Numbered from the stretch's first letter, positions 1 to 9,269 are shown. The stretch: 64,000 bases of DNA from an uncultured Alteromonadaceae bacterium (GCA_947503265.1 CANNDC010000004.1:1-64000); one strand, 5' to 3'. Translations and numbers: made by a program. Notes: generated by a model not told the origin, from the sequence alone.

Positions 1-200
1 AGATTCGACACCTTTATCAAAACGGGTAACTCTCTACTTTTCAAGAAGATATGTCAGATCTAGTCGGAACTAATACACTTATTCACATGGTGAAATCTAT
101 TTTGCAAAGTAACTTACGGCGTGGATTTAAAATCTCCTTTAACTTCCCAACCAACGATATCTGTATTACCTTTGATTAATTAGACATTTCTAACTTTAAA

Positions 201-899
201 TTAGGCTCTATCTCCATCTTGGCGATAGATCACTTTTCTAAGCAGCTCGGCGTCGTCGATATCTAATTGGACTTCTCTTTCCAAAATGATGTCTCCATCA
301 ACTATTGCTCCTTGCTTTATTTTCAGTGTCGGGATAGATGAATTGCGATTTCGTTTTGTTTTACGATTTTTCTGAGAAAACTTAATATCACCATGGACAT
401 GTGTTTGTTCAGTCAGCAATATGCTGCCGTTGTGGGTAGAGATATTACCTTTAACTTCAGCATCGATAATTTCAATGTCACCATTAATTGTTTCAACATT
501 TTTGCCAACAAAAGAAGCTGGACTAATGTTGATACTACCATTTATTGTTTCAATGTTTTGACTGGCATTGAAGCCTTCACCTACTGAAATATTGCCATTG
601 ACGGTTTCCAAACTTCGGACACTAACATTACGCTTAACGTCAATGTTGCCATTGACTGACTCCACATTAGCAGCGACGACATCATCGTTGAGTTTTACAC
701 TTCCGTTAACTGAGCTAACATCGGTAACTTGTTTACCTGATGATACTTCTAGCGAACCAAACACACTGCTGACATTATTATTTCCTTTGCTGCGTTTATT
801 TGATCCATCTCCAACATGGATAATACATCCAGACAGGAAGGCAGATAACAGAATTGCAATAGATAGTTTCGCGACATTAGATTTTGTAAAAGTAGACAT
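201..899 (-). CDS. Lipoprotein with repeated VNG/TING strand motifs (DUF4097-like)
   Basis: A 232-aa protein. The N-terminus has a basic start, a hydrophobic stretch and a lipobox (LSGC, Cys25), so it should be lipidated and anchored in the envelope. Residues about 60-170 hold a short repeat of roughly 20 residues built around S/T-V/I-N-G-x-I (SVNGSV, SVNGNI, TVNGNI, TINGSI, TINGDI, THNGSI). This is typical of repeated beta strands as in DUF4097-type or bactofilin-like solenoids. The C-terminus is charged (KNRKTKRNRN, then an acidic tail). No catalytic motif is visible. It appears to be a single gene, with a gap of about 180 bp to the next minus-strand gene. The lipoprotein assignment is solid. 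The function is unknown, and a structural or surface role is only a guess. Confidence 0.8.
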   Translation of the reverse strand: MSTFTKSNVAKLSIAILLSAFLSGCIIHVGDGSNKRSKGNNNVSSVFGSLEVSSGKQVTDVSSVNGSVKLNDDVVAANVESVNGNIDVKRNVSVRSLETVNGNISVGEGFNASQNIETINGSINISPASFVGKNVETINGDIEIIDAEVKGNISTHNGSILLTEQTHVHGDIKFSQKNRKTKRNRNSSIPTLKIKQGAIVDGDIILEREVQLDIDDAELLRKVIYRQDGDRA

Positions 900-1077
900 T
901 TTCGATCAGCCTTAATGAAATTTTTAGTAGTAATGAATAATAAAATTAAGACTGGAGCAGATATTGAGCCAACTTTTAAGATACTGATTAATAAAGCAAT
1001 TGTAAAAATTCTAGAATTACATTATTAAATTAATAGCGAGAATTACGAAAAGTTGGCAATTTACACAACTTTTCGAA

Positions 1078-1962
1078 CTAATCCTTGTTTAGCAAGGTAA
1101 TTAGACTAGATGTGTCGAATCTACCACCGCCGTTATGTTGAACTTGACTATAAAACTGATCCACAAGGGCTGTAAGCGGTAAATGCGAACCATTGTTTCG
1201 CGCCTCATCTAATACAATGCCTAAATCTTTCCTCATCCAATCGACTGCAAAGCCAAAATCAAATTCATTGTTCAACATGGTTGATGCGCGGTTTTCCATT
1301 TGCCAAGACTGTGCAGCTCCCTTGGATATCACCTCGACTACAGCCTCACCGTCAAGACCAGATTGTTGCGCAAAATGCAGAGCTTCTGACAAACCTTGTA
1401 CAACCCCGGCAATGCAAATTTGATTAACCATTTTAGTTAATTGTCCATAACCAACAGGCCCAAGGCGTTTATGCATTTTTGCGTAGCAGCTGACAAGATG
1501 AGTTACTTTTTCGTAGTTGTCTTCAGATGCACCTATCATCACAGTTAACGCGCCATTTTCAGCACCGGCTTGGCCGCCAGATACGGGCGCATCTATAAAG
1601 CCAATATGCTTTGAAGCAGCAATATTCGCCAGCTCAGTGGCTACCGTTGCTGAGGTTGTGGTGTGATCAACAAAAATACTCTGTTCGCTCATGGTGCTAA
1701 ATGCACCTTGTTCACCTGTGGTGACTTGTCGAAGATCATCATCATTGCCAACACAGGCAAACACCACATCTTTATTTTCTGCTGCCGCAGCTGGCGTGAT
1801 AGCCAGCTCACCGTTAAATTCCTTTATCCACTTTTCTGCTTTTGATCGGGTTCTATTGTACACAGTGACCTTGTGGCCAGCTTTTGCAAGATAACCCGCC
1901 ATTGGATAACCCATTACACCCAAACCGATAAAGGCCACTTTCATTGGTTTTACTTCTGACAC
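1078..1962 (-). CDS. NAD(P)-dependent oxidoreductase, 3-hydroxyisobutyrate dehydrogenase family
   Basis: A 294-aa cytoplasmic beta-hydroxyacid dehydrogenase. The N-terminal Rossmann fold shows GLGVMG at residues 13-18. The substrate motif DAPVSGG lies at 124-130 and the catalytic lysine is in GQLTKMVNQ (K177). Length and motif order match 3-hydroxyisobutyrate, tartronate-semialdehyde and glyoxylate/succinic-semialdehyde reductases, which oxidise or reduce a 3-hydroxy acid with NAD(P). The exact substrate cannot be told from sequence. It lies 20 bp downstream of the FMN glutamate-synthase-family gene on the same strand and is probably cotranscribed with it. An internal ATG (M7, MKVAFIGLG) is an alternative start. 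Confidence 0.9.
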   Translation of the reverse strand: MSEVKPMKVAFIGLGVMGYPMAGYLAKAGHKVTVYNRTRSKAEKWIKEFNGELAITPAAAAENKDVVFACVGNDDDLRQVTTGEQGAFSTMSEQSIFVDHTTTSATVATELANIAASKHIGFIDAPVSGGQAGAENGALTVMIGASEDNYEKVTHLVSCYAKMHKRLGPVGYGQLTKMVNQICIAGVVQGLSEALHFAQQSGLDGEAVVEVISKGAAQSWQMENRASTMLNNEFDFGFAVDWMRKDLGIVLDEARNNGSHLPLTALVDQFYSQVQHNGGGRFDTSSLITLLNKD

Positions 1963-1982
1963 TTTGTTTCCTTGTTAATAAA

Positions 1983-3626
1983 TTATGCGGATACTGACGA
2001 TTTTTCTTCAAGGCCTCCTGTACACTCGACCACATAAACTTGTGGCATAAAGGTATCAGGTGATGACTCCTGCATTTCTTGTTTGAATTGTTCAGGATAT
2101 TTATCCGTTAGTAAACATCCAACTGTGAGTGAAGGATAAATTTCATCATATCGTTTTATCTGGGTCTGACTAATACGCCTAAATATATGGCTTCTATTTA
2201 ATTGTGTGTGGGTAGACAAGCCCGCTGACGATACTATGTCTAGTACTGCATCGACGGTTTCTTTGTGATATCGAGCTATTCTCTGCGACTTGTCTGAAAC
2301 AACTAGGCCTTTTCCTAATTCGGGATCTTGCGTTGCGATGCCAGTGGGGCATTCATTCGTATGACACACCAGTGATTGTATACATCCTAGGGCTATCATC
2401 ATTCCTCGGGCACTATTACAAATATCCGCACCCATGGCGATATTCCTAACAAGATGGAAGCCAGTAAATGCTTTGCCACTAGCAATCACTTTAATATCTT
2501 TTTTCAAGTCAAAGCCTTTGAGTACATCACAAACATAAATTAACGCTTCGTTAAGAGGCATGCCTACTGAATTAGAGTACTCCAAAGGTGCTGCGCCCGT
2601 GCCGCCTTCACCGCCATCAACCGTGATGAAATCGGGTTTGATTTTAGTTTCAACCATGGCCTTGCAAAGTGCGACGAATTCACTCTTTCTGCCGATACAA
2701 AGCTTAAAGCCTATGGGTTTGCCGCCGGAAAGCTCGCGCAACTGTTGAATAAACTTCATCATTTCTTTGGGCGTAGAAAAAGCGCTATGTGAAGGTGGCG
2801 AATCGACTCGTGTACCTACTTCAACAGAGCGAATATTGGCGATTTCCTGAGTGTTTTTATGCGCAGGCAGAATACCGCCATGACCCGGCTTAGCACCTTG
2901 AGATAGCTTAATTTCTATCATTTTGATGGCAGGTTTTGCTGCCACATCTGCAAACATCTGTGGAGCAAAATTGCCATCCTGATCTCGGCATCCAAAATAC
3001 CCTGTACCAATTTGCCAAACCAGATCGCCACCATTTTCCAAGTGATAGGGGCTCACACTACCTTCACCCGTGTTGTGATAAAAACCGCCGAGACTGGCAC
3101 CTTTATTGAGCGCTCTGATGGCGTTAGCACTTAACGAACCAAAACTCATCGCTGAGATATTAAATACACTGGCTTCATAGGGTTTTAGGCAGTCAGGGCC
3201 TCCAACTTTTGTGCGTGGTTCTGGCTGTGTGTCGTCGTAGTGTACGGCTGCGATTGAGTGTCCAATCCATTCGTATCCCACTCGTGAAGTATCTACTTTG
3301 GTACCATAAGGAATGCTGTCGAGTTGTCCTTTTGCTCTTTGATAGATAACAGATCGAAACATCCGATTGATAGGTGCGCCGCCTGTTTCTGATTCAAAGA
3401 AATATTGTCTGACGAAAGGCCTTATTCGTTCCATTAACCATCGACCATGCCCAACAACCGGAAATGTTCGCAACAAAGCATGCTTTTCTTGTTTCATATC
3501 GTAAAGACCGAGCAAGGTGATGGGTATCAAAAGTACCAATAGCCATAAAAAAGGAGTCCAGAACAAGCCAATTAACACCACAATCGCCCAAGCTAATTTG
3601 CAAAAACGTATAAATTCTCGTCTCAT
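1983..3626 (-). CDS. FMN-binding glutamate synthase family protein, membrane-anchored
   Basis: A 547-aa protein. Residues about 8-45 form two hydrophobic segments, so the enzyme is probably tethered to the inner membrane. The rest is a glutamate-synthase central/FMN domain (TIM barrel). It includes the typical phosphate-binding stretch TVDGGEGGTGAAPLEYS and the following MGADICNSARGMM and CHTNECPTGIATQDP segments that occur near the Fe-S cysteines of GltB. It lacks the glutamine amidotransferase and C-terminal GXGXG domains of full GltB, as is usual for this widespread stand-alone family, whose reaction is not firmly established. It is the first gene of a probable two-gene operon with the downstream dehydrogenase. 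Confidence 0.88.
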   Translation of the reverse strand: MRREFIRFCKLAWAIVVLIGLFWTPFLWLLVLLIPITLLGLYDMKQEKHALLRTFPVVGHGRWLMERIRPFVRQYFFESETGGAPINRMFRSVIYQRAKGQLDSIPYGTKVDTSRVGYEWIGHSIAAVHYDDTQPEPRTKVGGPDCLKPYEASVFNISAMSFGSLSANAIRALNKGASLGGFYHNTGEGSVSPYHLENGGDLVWQIGTGYFGCRDQDGNFAPQMFADVAAKPAIKMIEIKLSQGAKPGHGGILPAHKNTQEIANIRSVEVGTRVDSPPSHSAFSTPKEMMKFIQQLRELSGGKPIGFKLCIGRKSEFVALCKAMVETKIKPDFITVDGGEGGTGAAPLEYSNSVGMPLNEALIYVCDVLKGFDLKKDIKVIASGKAFTGFHLVRNIAMGADICNSARGMMIALGCIQSLVCHTNECPTGIATQDPELGKGLVVSDKSQRIARYHKETVDAVLDIVSSAGLSTHTQLNRSHIFRRISQTQIKRYDEIYPSLTVGCLLTDKYPEQFKQEMQESSPDTFMPQVYVVECTGGLEEKSSVSA

Positions 3627-3871
3627 TTTTTAGATTCCTTTTACCGGTCTAGTAGTTTGTCGCTACTGAATGACATGCAACCATAACGAAACCTGTTCGC
3701 TTTCGCCACGTGAAAATAGTTTAAACAGGACCGCTTACCTAACGCTCAAATTTCAATTGAGATGATATCAATAGCTGAATAAGTTGCACTTATCACCGAA
3801 ATTGTCCTACATAGAAATATGACTTGCCTTTAACATAGATTAACAAATTATTCACAAAGGATAGATATTTA

Positions 3872-4714
3872 ATGACCTTGTTCACTAAGCATATAAAAGC
3901 CGGAATTCTGCTAATTAGTTTAGGTTTTACCTCGGTTAGTTTAGCTCATGAAGTGGGCCTGCAAATGTACAGTTTACGCAATCATTTTGCAGAGGATCCT
4001 GCTAAAACTTTAGATCAAATCCAAGATTGGGGAATTGAAACAGTTGAAGGTGGCAGAGATTTATATGGTTTTACTGTAGAGGAGATGCGATCTGAACTAG
4101 ATAAACACGATATTAGTATTGTCAGTACAGATACAAGCTTTGATGAAGTGCGTGATAACCCCATGGCAGCGGTTTACAGAGCTAAGTTTTATGGAGCTCG
4201 TTTTACCACAGTATATTGGATACCCCATGAAGGTACATTTGATATTGAAGATGCAAAAGCTGCGGTAGACGTTTTTAATAAAGCGGGGAAACTTCTGGCA
4301 GAGCATGGTGTTACATTGCAGTATCATGCTCACAGTTATGAATTTTTACCTCATGAAAATGAAACCATCTTTGACTATATGATTCAGAATGTGACTGAAG
4401 CGCAATTTCAAATGGATGTGTTTTGGTTTAAAACGGGTGGTATGGAACCGGTTAGTTTTTTAAAGAAATACCCAGGGAGATTTACTTCTTTACATCTTAA
4501 AGATCGCCGTCATGGTACGCCAAATAAACTCGATCAAAAAGGGTATTCAGATGCAAACGTTGTGCTTGGGAAAGGTGATACAGGTATAGCCGAGGTTGTA
4601 GCTGAAGCTAAAAAACAAGGCATCAAGTACTTCTTCATTGAAGATGAATCAGACAGAGTGTTGAAACAAGTACCTTTAAGTATTGAGTATCTTAAGTCAT
4701 TGGAAAAATACTAG
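3872..4714 (+). CDS. Sugar phosphate isomerase/epimerase-like TIM barrel, exported
   Basis: A 280-aa protein of the xylose-isomerase-like TIM-barrel superfamily (AP_endonuc_2 type). It begins with a Sec signal peptide (hydrophobic residues about 11-25, likely cleavage after SLA) followed directly by the fold start VGLQMYSLRNHF. Candidate metal-site segments are VEGG, QYHAHSYEF, QMDVFWFKTGG, LHLKDRRHG and FFIEDE. Periplasmic members of this family occur in sugar and 3-keto-glycoside catabolic loci. Here it lies next to a PAS-AraC regulator and a Gfo/Idh/MocA plus isomerase plus MFS operon, so a role in the same pathway is inferred. AAAGGA lies upstream of the ATG. The stop codon is inside a shared bidirectional terminator hairpin. 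Confidence 0.85.
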   Translation: MTLFTKHIKAGILLISLGFTSVSLAHEVGLQMYSLRNHFAEDPAKTLDQIQDWGIETVEGGRDLYGFTVEEMRSELDKHDISIVSTDTSFDEVRDNPMAAVYRAKFYGARFTTVYWIPHEGTFDIEDAKAAVDVFNKAGKLLAEHGVTLQYHAHSYEFLPHENETIFDYMIQNVTEAQFQMDVFWFKTGGMEPVSFLKKYPGRFTSLHLKDRRHGTPNKLDQKGYSDANVVLGKGDTGIAEVVAEAKKQGIKYFFIEDESDRVLKQVPLSIEYLKSLEKY

Positions 4715-4731
4715 GGCACGCCCTAGTTTTT
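4710..4731. terminator. Bidirectional terminator shared by two convergent genes
   Basis: ACTAGGG (4710-4716), loop CACG and CCCTAGT (4721-4727) form a perfect 7-bp stem. It is followed on the plus strand by a T run to 4731 and on the minus strand by TATTTTT. The hairpin contains the TAG stop of the upstream plus-strand gene (4712-4714) and the TAG stop of the minus-strand AraC gene (4723-4725). Confidence 0.8.
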
Positions 4732-5448
4732 GCCACGCATGTGTGATGGGTGCATTCCAAACAACTGTTTAAACTGCTTGGTAAAATAACTGTGGTCGCT
4801 AAATCCTGTCTGATAAGCGATCGCAGATATTGGCGTATCACTTTCCATGACTAACAGACGGGCATTTTCTAACCTAATTTCGTTAATGAGTTTTTTCGGA
4901 GTTTTTGATAAATATTTTTTAAACCGGCGTTCCAATGCACTAACGGAGAGGTGAGCAACATCGGCTAGGTCATTTAAACTTATTTGCGATTGGTAATTTT
5001 TTCGAATGTAATCCAAGGGAGCTCGGATAGGTTCAAAGGTATCCAGCGCTTGCGATGACTTCTGGAAATGCCTGGTGATTCCGTAAGTGCCGATTATTTC
5101 ATTGGATTCGTTTAGTAAAGGGCGTTTTGACGTTGAAAACCAAGCGAGTTCTCCTTCTTTGGTGATGTTCATTTCTAGTCTTGAGGTCACTAACTCGCCG
5201 TTGAGAACGCGCTTGTCATCCAACAAATATTGCTTCGCCAAATGAGGAGCGAATAATTCCATGTCTGTTTTTCCATAGATTTGCGCACGCGTTGAGAACT
5301 GAGACAGCTCTACAAATAAGTTGTTCGCATAGACAACTCGGCTGTCGGTATCTTTTACCCAAAATAAAATGTCTGGAATTAGTTCAAAAACATCAACGAT
5401 TCTTTTTATGGAAATTTCACTAAAAGAATCGACCCAAAATTTTGACAA
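4723..5448 (-). CDS. AraC family transcriptional regulator with N-terminal PAS domain
   Basis: A 241-aa regulator. Residues about 20-125 form a PAS domain (IPDILFWVKDTDSRVVYANN, then TYGITRHFQ) that could sense a ligand or redox state. Residues about 145-240 are a two-helix-turn-helix AraC DNA-binding domain (ISLNDLADVAHLSVSALERR and ISAIAYQTGFSDHSYFTKQF). The start is a TTG preceded by AGGAG at an 8-nt spacing; no upstream ATG fits. It is divergent from the Gfo/Idh/MocA operon with 151 bp between the starts, so it probably controls that operon and perhaps the convergent isomerase gene. The inducer is unknown. Confidence 0.88.
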   Translation of the reverse strand: MSKFWVDSFSEISIKRIVDVFELIPDILFWVKDTDSRVVYANNLFVELSQFSTRAQIYGKTDMELFAPHLAKQYLLDDKRVLNGELVTSRLEMNITKEGELAWFSTSKRPLLNESNEIIGTYGITRHFQKSSQALDTFEPIRAPLDYIRKNYQSQISLNDLADVAHLSVSALERRFKKYLSKTPKKLINEIRLENARLLVMESDTPISAIAYQTGFSDHSYFTKQFKQLFGMHPSHMRGKN

Positions 5449-5541
5449 TGACTATTCTCCTGCACGAATAGAGGATCTCAAAAGCCCATGGCGCTGAAAA
5501 AGTTATATATTTGACCGAATAAATCATACCGTTTTTAAGCG

Positions 5542-5547
5542 TATAAT
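5542..5547 (+). promoter_or_regulatory. Candidate -10 element for the sugar operon
   Basis: A perfect TATAAT lies 53 bp before the ATG at 5600, within the AraC/oxidoreductase divergent region. No good -35 box sits 17 bp upstream, which would fit an activator-dependent promoter. This is tentative. Confidence 0.35.
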
Positions 5548-5599
5548 CCTATACTTGAAAACAAAATGTTAACAAACTGTGTGCGATTTAAGGTGGCAA

Positions 5600-6787
5600 A
5601 TGAGCAATAGCGTTGCAACAAATAAAATCAGAATGGGAATGGTTGGTGGTGGACAAGGCGCGTTTATTGGCGCAGTGCATCGTTGTGCAGCATTTTTGGA
5701 TGGCGAGATTGAACTCGTTTGTGGCGCGTTTAGTTCAAAACCAGAGAATTGTGTTGAATCTGGCAAAGCCTTAAACATTGCACCTGAACGTTCCTATACA
5801 GATTTTAAAACTATGTTTAGCGAAGAGGCGAAATTGCCCGAATCTGAGCGTATGCAATTTGTCTCTATCGTCACGCCGAATCATTTACATTTTCCCGTAG
5901 CTAAAGCAGCTATTGAAGCTGGTTTTCATGTGCTCTCTGACAAGCCTGCAACTTTTACGCTAGACGAAGCAATTGCACTTAAATCTGTCATTGACAAAAA
6001 TCCCGTATTGTATGGATTAACTCACACTTATACTGGGTACCCTTTGGTTAAGGAAGCACGTCATCGGGTTGCTGCTGGGGAACTTGGGCAGGTTACTAAA
6101 ATAGTAGTTGAATATAGTCAAGGCTGGTTAGCAAGTAAGGATGATGAAACCAGCAAACAGGCGAGTTGGCGCCTAGATCCCAAGCAGGCGGGTGTCAGTT
6201 GTTGTATGGGTGATATTGGTGTACACGCGGCTAATTTGGCTGAAACCATCAGTGGGTTGGAAATTACTGAGTTATGTTCAGATTTGGAGCCCGTAGTTGC
6301 TGGCAGACTCCTAGATGATGACGGCACGGTGTTGTTGAAGTTTAATAACGGCGCCAAAGGCGTGCTCATTTCAAGCCAAATCGCGGTTGGTGAAGAGAAT
6401 AATCTTAATATTCGAATTTACGGCACCAAGGCTAGTCTGCAATGGCAGCAACAAGAACCCAATACCTTAGTGTTGAAATTTAACGACAAACCTAGTCAGA
6501 TTATTAGAACTGGGGTAGGGAATTTCTGTGATGAAGCATTGGCAGCAACACGAACACCAGCCGGTCATCCAGAAGGTTATATAGAGGCATTTGCAAATAT
6601 TTATCGTCAATTTGCGCAACAGGTCAGAGAGTTTGACTCGCCTGAAAGCTCCTCTGTAAACCGTGATGAAACACCAGGTATTGTAGACGCAGTTCGCGGT
6701 ATGGCTTTCATTGAAAACGTTGTTGCAGCAAGTCGATCGTCACAAAAATGGCATCCATTTTTATTGTCTAACATCAATCTAGATTGA
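5600..6787 (+). CDS. Gfo/Idh/MocA family oxidoreductase
   Basis: A 395-aa NAD(P)-dependent sugar or inositol dehydrogenase-like protein. The N-terminal Rossmann motif is GMVGGGQGAFIG, followed by SIVTPNHLHFPVAKAA and the family lysine in HVLSDKPATFTLDEA. The C-terminal alpha/beta substrate domain follows. The ATG at 5600 is chosen because AAGGTGG lies 4 nt upstream; a GTG 21 bp earlier would add seven residues without a ribosome site. It is the first gene of a plus-strand operon with a TIM-barrel isomerase (25-bp gap) and an MFS transporter. That layout is common for uptake and oxidation/isomerisation of a sugar or cyclitol, for example through a 3-keto intermediate. The substrate is not determinable here. 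Confidence 0.92.
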   Translation: MSNSVATNKIRMGMVGGGQGAFIGAVHRCAAFLDGEIELVCGAFSSKPENCVESGKALNIAPERSYTDFKTMFSEEAKLPESERMQFVSIVTPNHLHFPVAKAAIEAGFHVLSDKPATFTLDEAIALKSVIDKNPVLYGLTHTYTGYPLVKEARHRVAAGELGQVTKIVVEYSQGWLASKDDETSKQASWRLDPKQAGVSCCMGDIGVHAANLAETISGLEITELCSDLEPVVAGRLLDDDGTVLLKFNNGAKGVLISSQIAVGEENNLNIRIYGTKASLQWQQQEPNTLVLKFNDKPSQIIRTGVGNFCDEALAATRTPAGHPEGYIEAFANIYRQFAQQVREFDSPESSSVNRDETPGIVDAVRGMAFIENVVAASRSSQKWHPFLLSNINLD

Positions 6788-6812
6788 AGATTAAATTAAT
6801 AAAAGGTAGAAC

Positions 6813-7865
6813 ATGAAGCAAATTCAGGGTCCAGGTATTTTTCTCGCACAATTCGCAGGTGATGAGTCCCCGTTTAACGATTTCAGTGAAATATGTAAGT
6901 GGGCAAGTTCATTGGGATTTAAAGCAATTCAAATTCCGTCTTGGGATGGTCGACTAATTGATTTGCAGCAAGCTGCCGAGAGCCAAGCTTACTGTGATGA
7001 CATGAAGGCAACGGCATCGAGTTTTGGGTTAACGATTAGTGAACTTTCTACTCACCTCCAAGGCCAATTAGTGGCTGTGCATCCTGCCTATGATGAGATG
7101 TTTGATGGATTTGCTCCAGATAGCGTAAAAAATAATCCTGTAGCAAGACAAAAATGGGCTGTCCAACAGATGTTTTGGGCGGCACAAGCAAGTGCTAATT
7201 TGGGATTGAAATCTCATGCCACTTTTTCTGGTGCGCTGCTTTGGCATACTATGTATCCTTGGCCACAACGTCCAGCAGGCTTAGTCGAAAGAGGGTTTGA
7301 GGAACTGGCAAGTCGTTGGCTACCTATACTTGATGCATTCGATGAAGCAGGTGTAGACGTGTGTTACGAATTGCACCCTGGTGAAGATTTACATGATGGT
7401 TTGAGTTTCGAGGCATTTTTAGAAGCGACCAATCATCATCCGCGAGCCAATATTCTTTATGATCCAAGCCATTTTGTGCTTCAACAATTAGATTATCTTG
7501 CCTTTATCGATATATATCACGAGCGTATCAAAGCCTTTCACGTTAAAGATGCTGAGTTTTTGCCGTCTGGAAAAGCGGGTGTTTACGGAGGATATCAGGG
7601 CTGGTTGCAACGCCCGGGTCGATTCCGTTCGTTAGGTGACGGTCAAATTGATTTTAAGGCTATTTTCAGCAAATTAACTCAATATGGATTTGATGGTTGG
7701 GCCATCATGGAGTGGGAATGCTGTATGAAACACCCTATGGATGGTGCGAAAGAAGGCGCGATTTTCATTGCAGAGCATATTATCCGACCGACTGAAAAAG
7801 CATTTGATGATTTTGCCGGTGTGGAATTGGATCATGACCTGAATAATAAAATACTCGGTCTTTAA
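6813..7865 (+). CDS. Sugar phosphate isomerase/epimerase family protein (cytoplasmic)
   Basis: A 350-aa xylose-isomerase-like TIM barrel without a signal peptide. The metal-site pattern is clear: Glu in CYELHPGEDL, Asp/His in LYDPSHFVLQ, His in FHVKDAEF and Glu in IMEWECC. It is longer than the exported paralog upstream and differs strongly from it. It starts at ATG with AAAAGGTAG upstream, 25 bp after the oxidoreductase stop, and is followed by an MFS transporter after 63 bp. In this context it probably isomerises or epimerises the product of the neighbouring dehydrogenase. Hydroxypyruvate-isomerase and inosose-type enzymes are alternatives in the same superfamily. Confidence 0.9.
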   Translation: MKQIQGPGIFLAQFAGDESPFNDFSEICKWASSLGFKAIQIPSWDGRLIDLQQAAESQAYCDDMKATASSFGLTISELSTHLQGQLVAVHPAYDEMFDGFAPDSVKNNPVARQKWAVQQMFWAAQASANLGLKSHATFSGALLWHTMYPWPQRPAGLVERGFEELASRWLPILDAFDEAGVDVCYELHPGEDLHDGLSFEAFLEATNHHPRANILYDPSHFVLQQLDYLAFIDIYHERIKAFHVKDAEFLPSGKAGVYGGYQGWLQRPGRFRSLGDGQIDFKAIFSKLTQYGFDGWAIMEWECCMKHPMDGAKEGAIFIAEHIIRPTEKAFDDFAGVELDHDLNNKILGL

Positions 7866-7928
7866 TCTGTATCGCAATGATAACCCCGTTCCAAAACGAT
7901 AATAATAAATCATAACGAGAGAAAAATA

Positions 7929-9152
7929 ATGAATACTGAAGCTGTTCAACGTAATCGAATATTTATATTGTGCTGTCTAGCACTGACAGTGACTTCCATG
8001 ACCTTTGCTATTCGGGCAGGAATATTGGGTGAATTGGGCGGCCAATTTGGACTTAGCGCAACCGAATTAGGCTGGGTGAATTCAATGGCCTTTTTAGGAT
8101 TTCCATTGGCTACGATATTTGGTGGCATCCTATACAATGCCTTAGGCGCACGAACACTCATTATTTTGGCCTTTGTTTGTCACCTTCTGGGACTAATACT
8201 GACAATATATTCAGGTGGGTTCTGGGGATTAATGCTATCAACCTTGCTGGTCGGATTTGCCAACGGTTCTGTTGAGGCAGGTTGTAACCCTTTGATTGCT
8301 GAAACCTATTCAGAAAATAAAACGACTATGCTTAACCGATTCCACGTTTGGTTTCCTGGTGGCATAGTAATTGGTGCGCTTGCATCACAATACATGACTT
8401 CTATCGGTCTAAATTGGCAGTGGCAAGTGGGTTTGATTATCGTTCCTACACTAATTTACGGTGTGATGATATTTACTTCTACCTTTCCTAAATTTGACTT
8501 CCAACAGAATTCTACCGCCTCTAACATGAAGAATTTAATTTCACCTCTTTACCTGTTCTTAGCGCTTTGTATGACGTTTACAGCAGTTACAGAATTGGGT
8601 ACACAACAATGGATTCAAAGTATTTTAGGTGCGAGTGGTGCATCACCAATGTTGGTCTTGGCTATGATCACTGGCGTTATGGCGGTTGGGAGATTCTTTG
8701 CAGGTCCTCTCGTACATAAATTTAATCCCACTGGTGTGTTACTGATGTCTGCAGTATTTTCTGCGATTGGAATTTTCATGATGAGTCAGGCAAGTGGCAA
8801 CATGGTTTATGTAGCTGGTTTAATGTTTGCTGTTGGTGTGACTTACTTCTGGCCCACCATGCTAGGTTGTGTAGCTGAATATACGCCTAAAACAGGCGCA
8901 CTAGGTTTGTCGTTAGCGGGCGGTCTAGGGATGTTCTCAGTGAGCATGTGGAACCCTGTAATCGGCGGTTGGATTGATTCAGCTAAAGAAGTTGCAGCGA
9001 CTTCAAATGTTGCACCAGACCAAGTGGATATAGTCGCTGGTCAAGCTGTGCTTCAGAATTTATTTATGTTCCCCTGTGTGTTAATCATATTTTTCGCTGG
9101 TTTGTATTTCTACATCCGCAAACAACAGGCTAATCAACAACCTTTAGCCTAA
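7929..9152 (+). CDS. MFS transporter, sugar-type (FucP-like)
   Basis: A 407-aa inner-membrane protein with about 12 hydrophobic segments. The segment ANGSVEAGCNPLIAETY followed by RFHVWFPGG resembles the FucP-like sugar:proton symporters. It ends with a short basic cytoplasmic tail (RKQQANQQ). It is the last gene of the oxidoreductase-isomerase operon and presumably imports the compound they act on. The ATG is preceded by GAGAG. The direction and substrate are inferred from context only. Confidence 0.88.
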   Translation: MNTEAVQRNRIFILCCLALTVTSMTFAIRAGILGELGGQFGLSATELGWVNSMAFLGFPLATIFGGILYNALGARTLIILAFVCHLLGLILTIYSGGFWGLMLSTLLVGFANGSVEAGCNPLIAETYSENKTTMLNRFHVWFPGGIVIGALASQYMTSIGLNWQWQVGLIIVPTLIYGVMIFTSTFPKFDFQQNSTASNMKNLISPLYLFLALCMTFTAVTELGTQQWIQSILGASGASPMLVLAMITGVMAVGRFFAGPLVHKFNPTGVLLMSAVFSAIGIFMMSQASGNMVYVAGLMFAVGVTYFWPTMLGCVAEYTPKTGALGLSLAGGLGMFSVSMWNPVIGGWIDSAKEVAATSNVAPDQVDIVAGQAVLQNLFMFPCVLIIFFAGLYFYIRKQQANQQPLA

Positions 9153-9269
9153 CCCTAGTTTAGTTTCGCCCTGGTAGATTCGTCCTGATCTGCTGGGGCG
9201 TTAACTAACATTCAGTAAGTTTTCGTCCTAAAATACACTTGCGCGTTAATCGTCCCCGTAAATCATCTT
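9153..9269. other. Intergenic spacer before the repeat array
   Basis: No open reading frame or RNA is recognised here. It precedes the 14-bp tandem array. Together with the array and the AT-rich leader to 9750 it forms the largest noncoding gap of the window, about 600 bp. Confidence 0.5.

Noticed and set aside
51..179. A 42-codon plus-strand frame at the window edge (MSDLVGTNTLIH..., stop 177-179).
   Set aside because: It is short, has no recognised family, and an in-frame stop at 27-29 separates it from anything further upstream. It could be chance or the tail of a broken gene, but nothing supports a call.
5511..5547. TTGACC (5511) as -35 partner of TATAAT (5542) upstream of the oxidoreductase.
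   Set aside because: The spacing is 25 bp, too long for a sigma-70 promoter.
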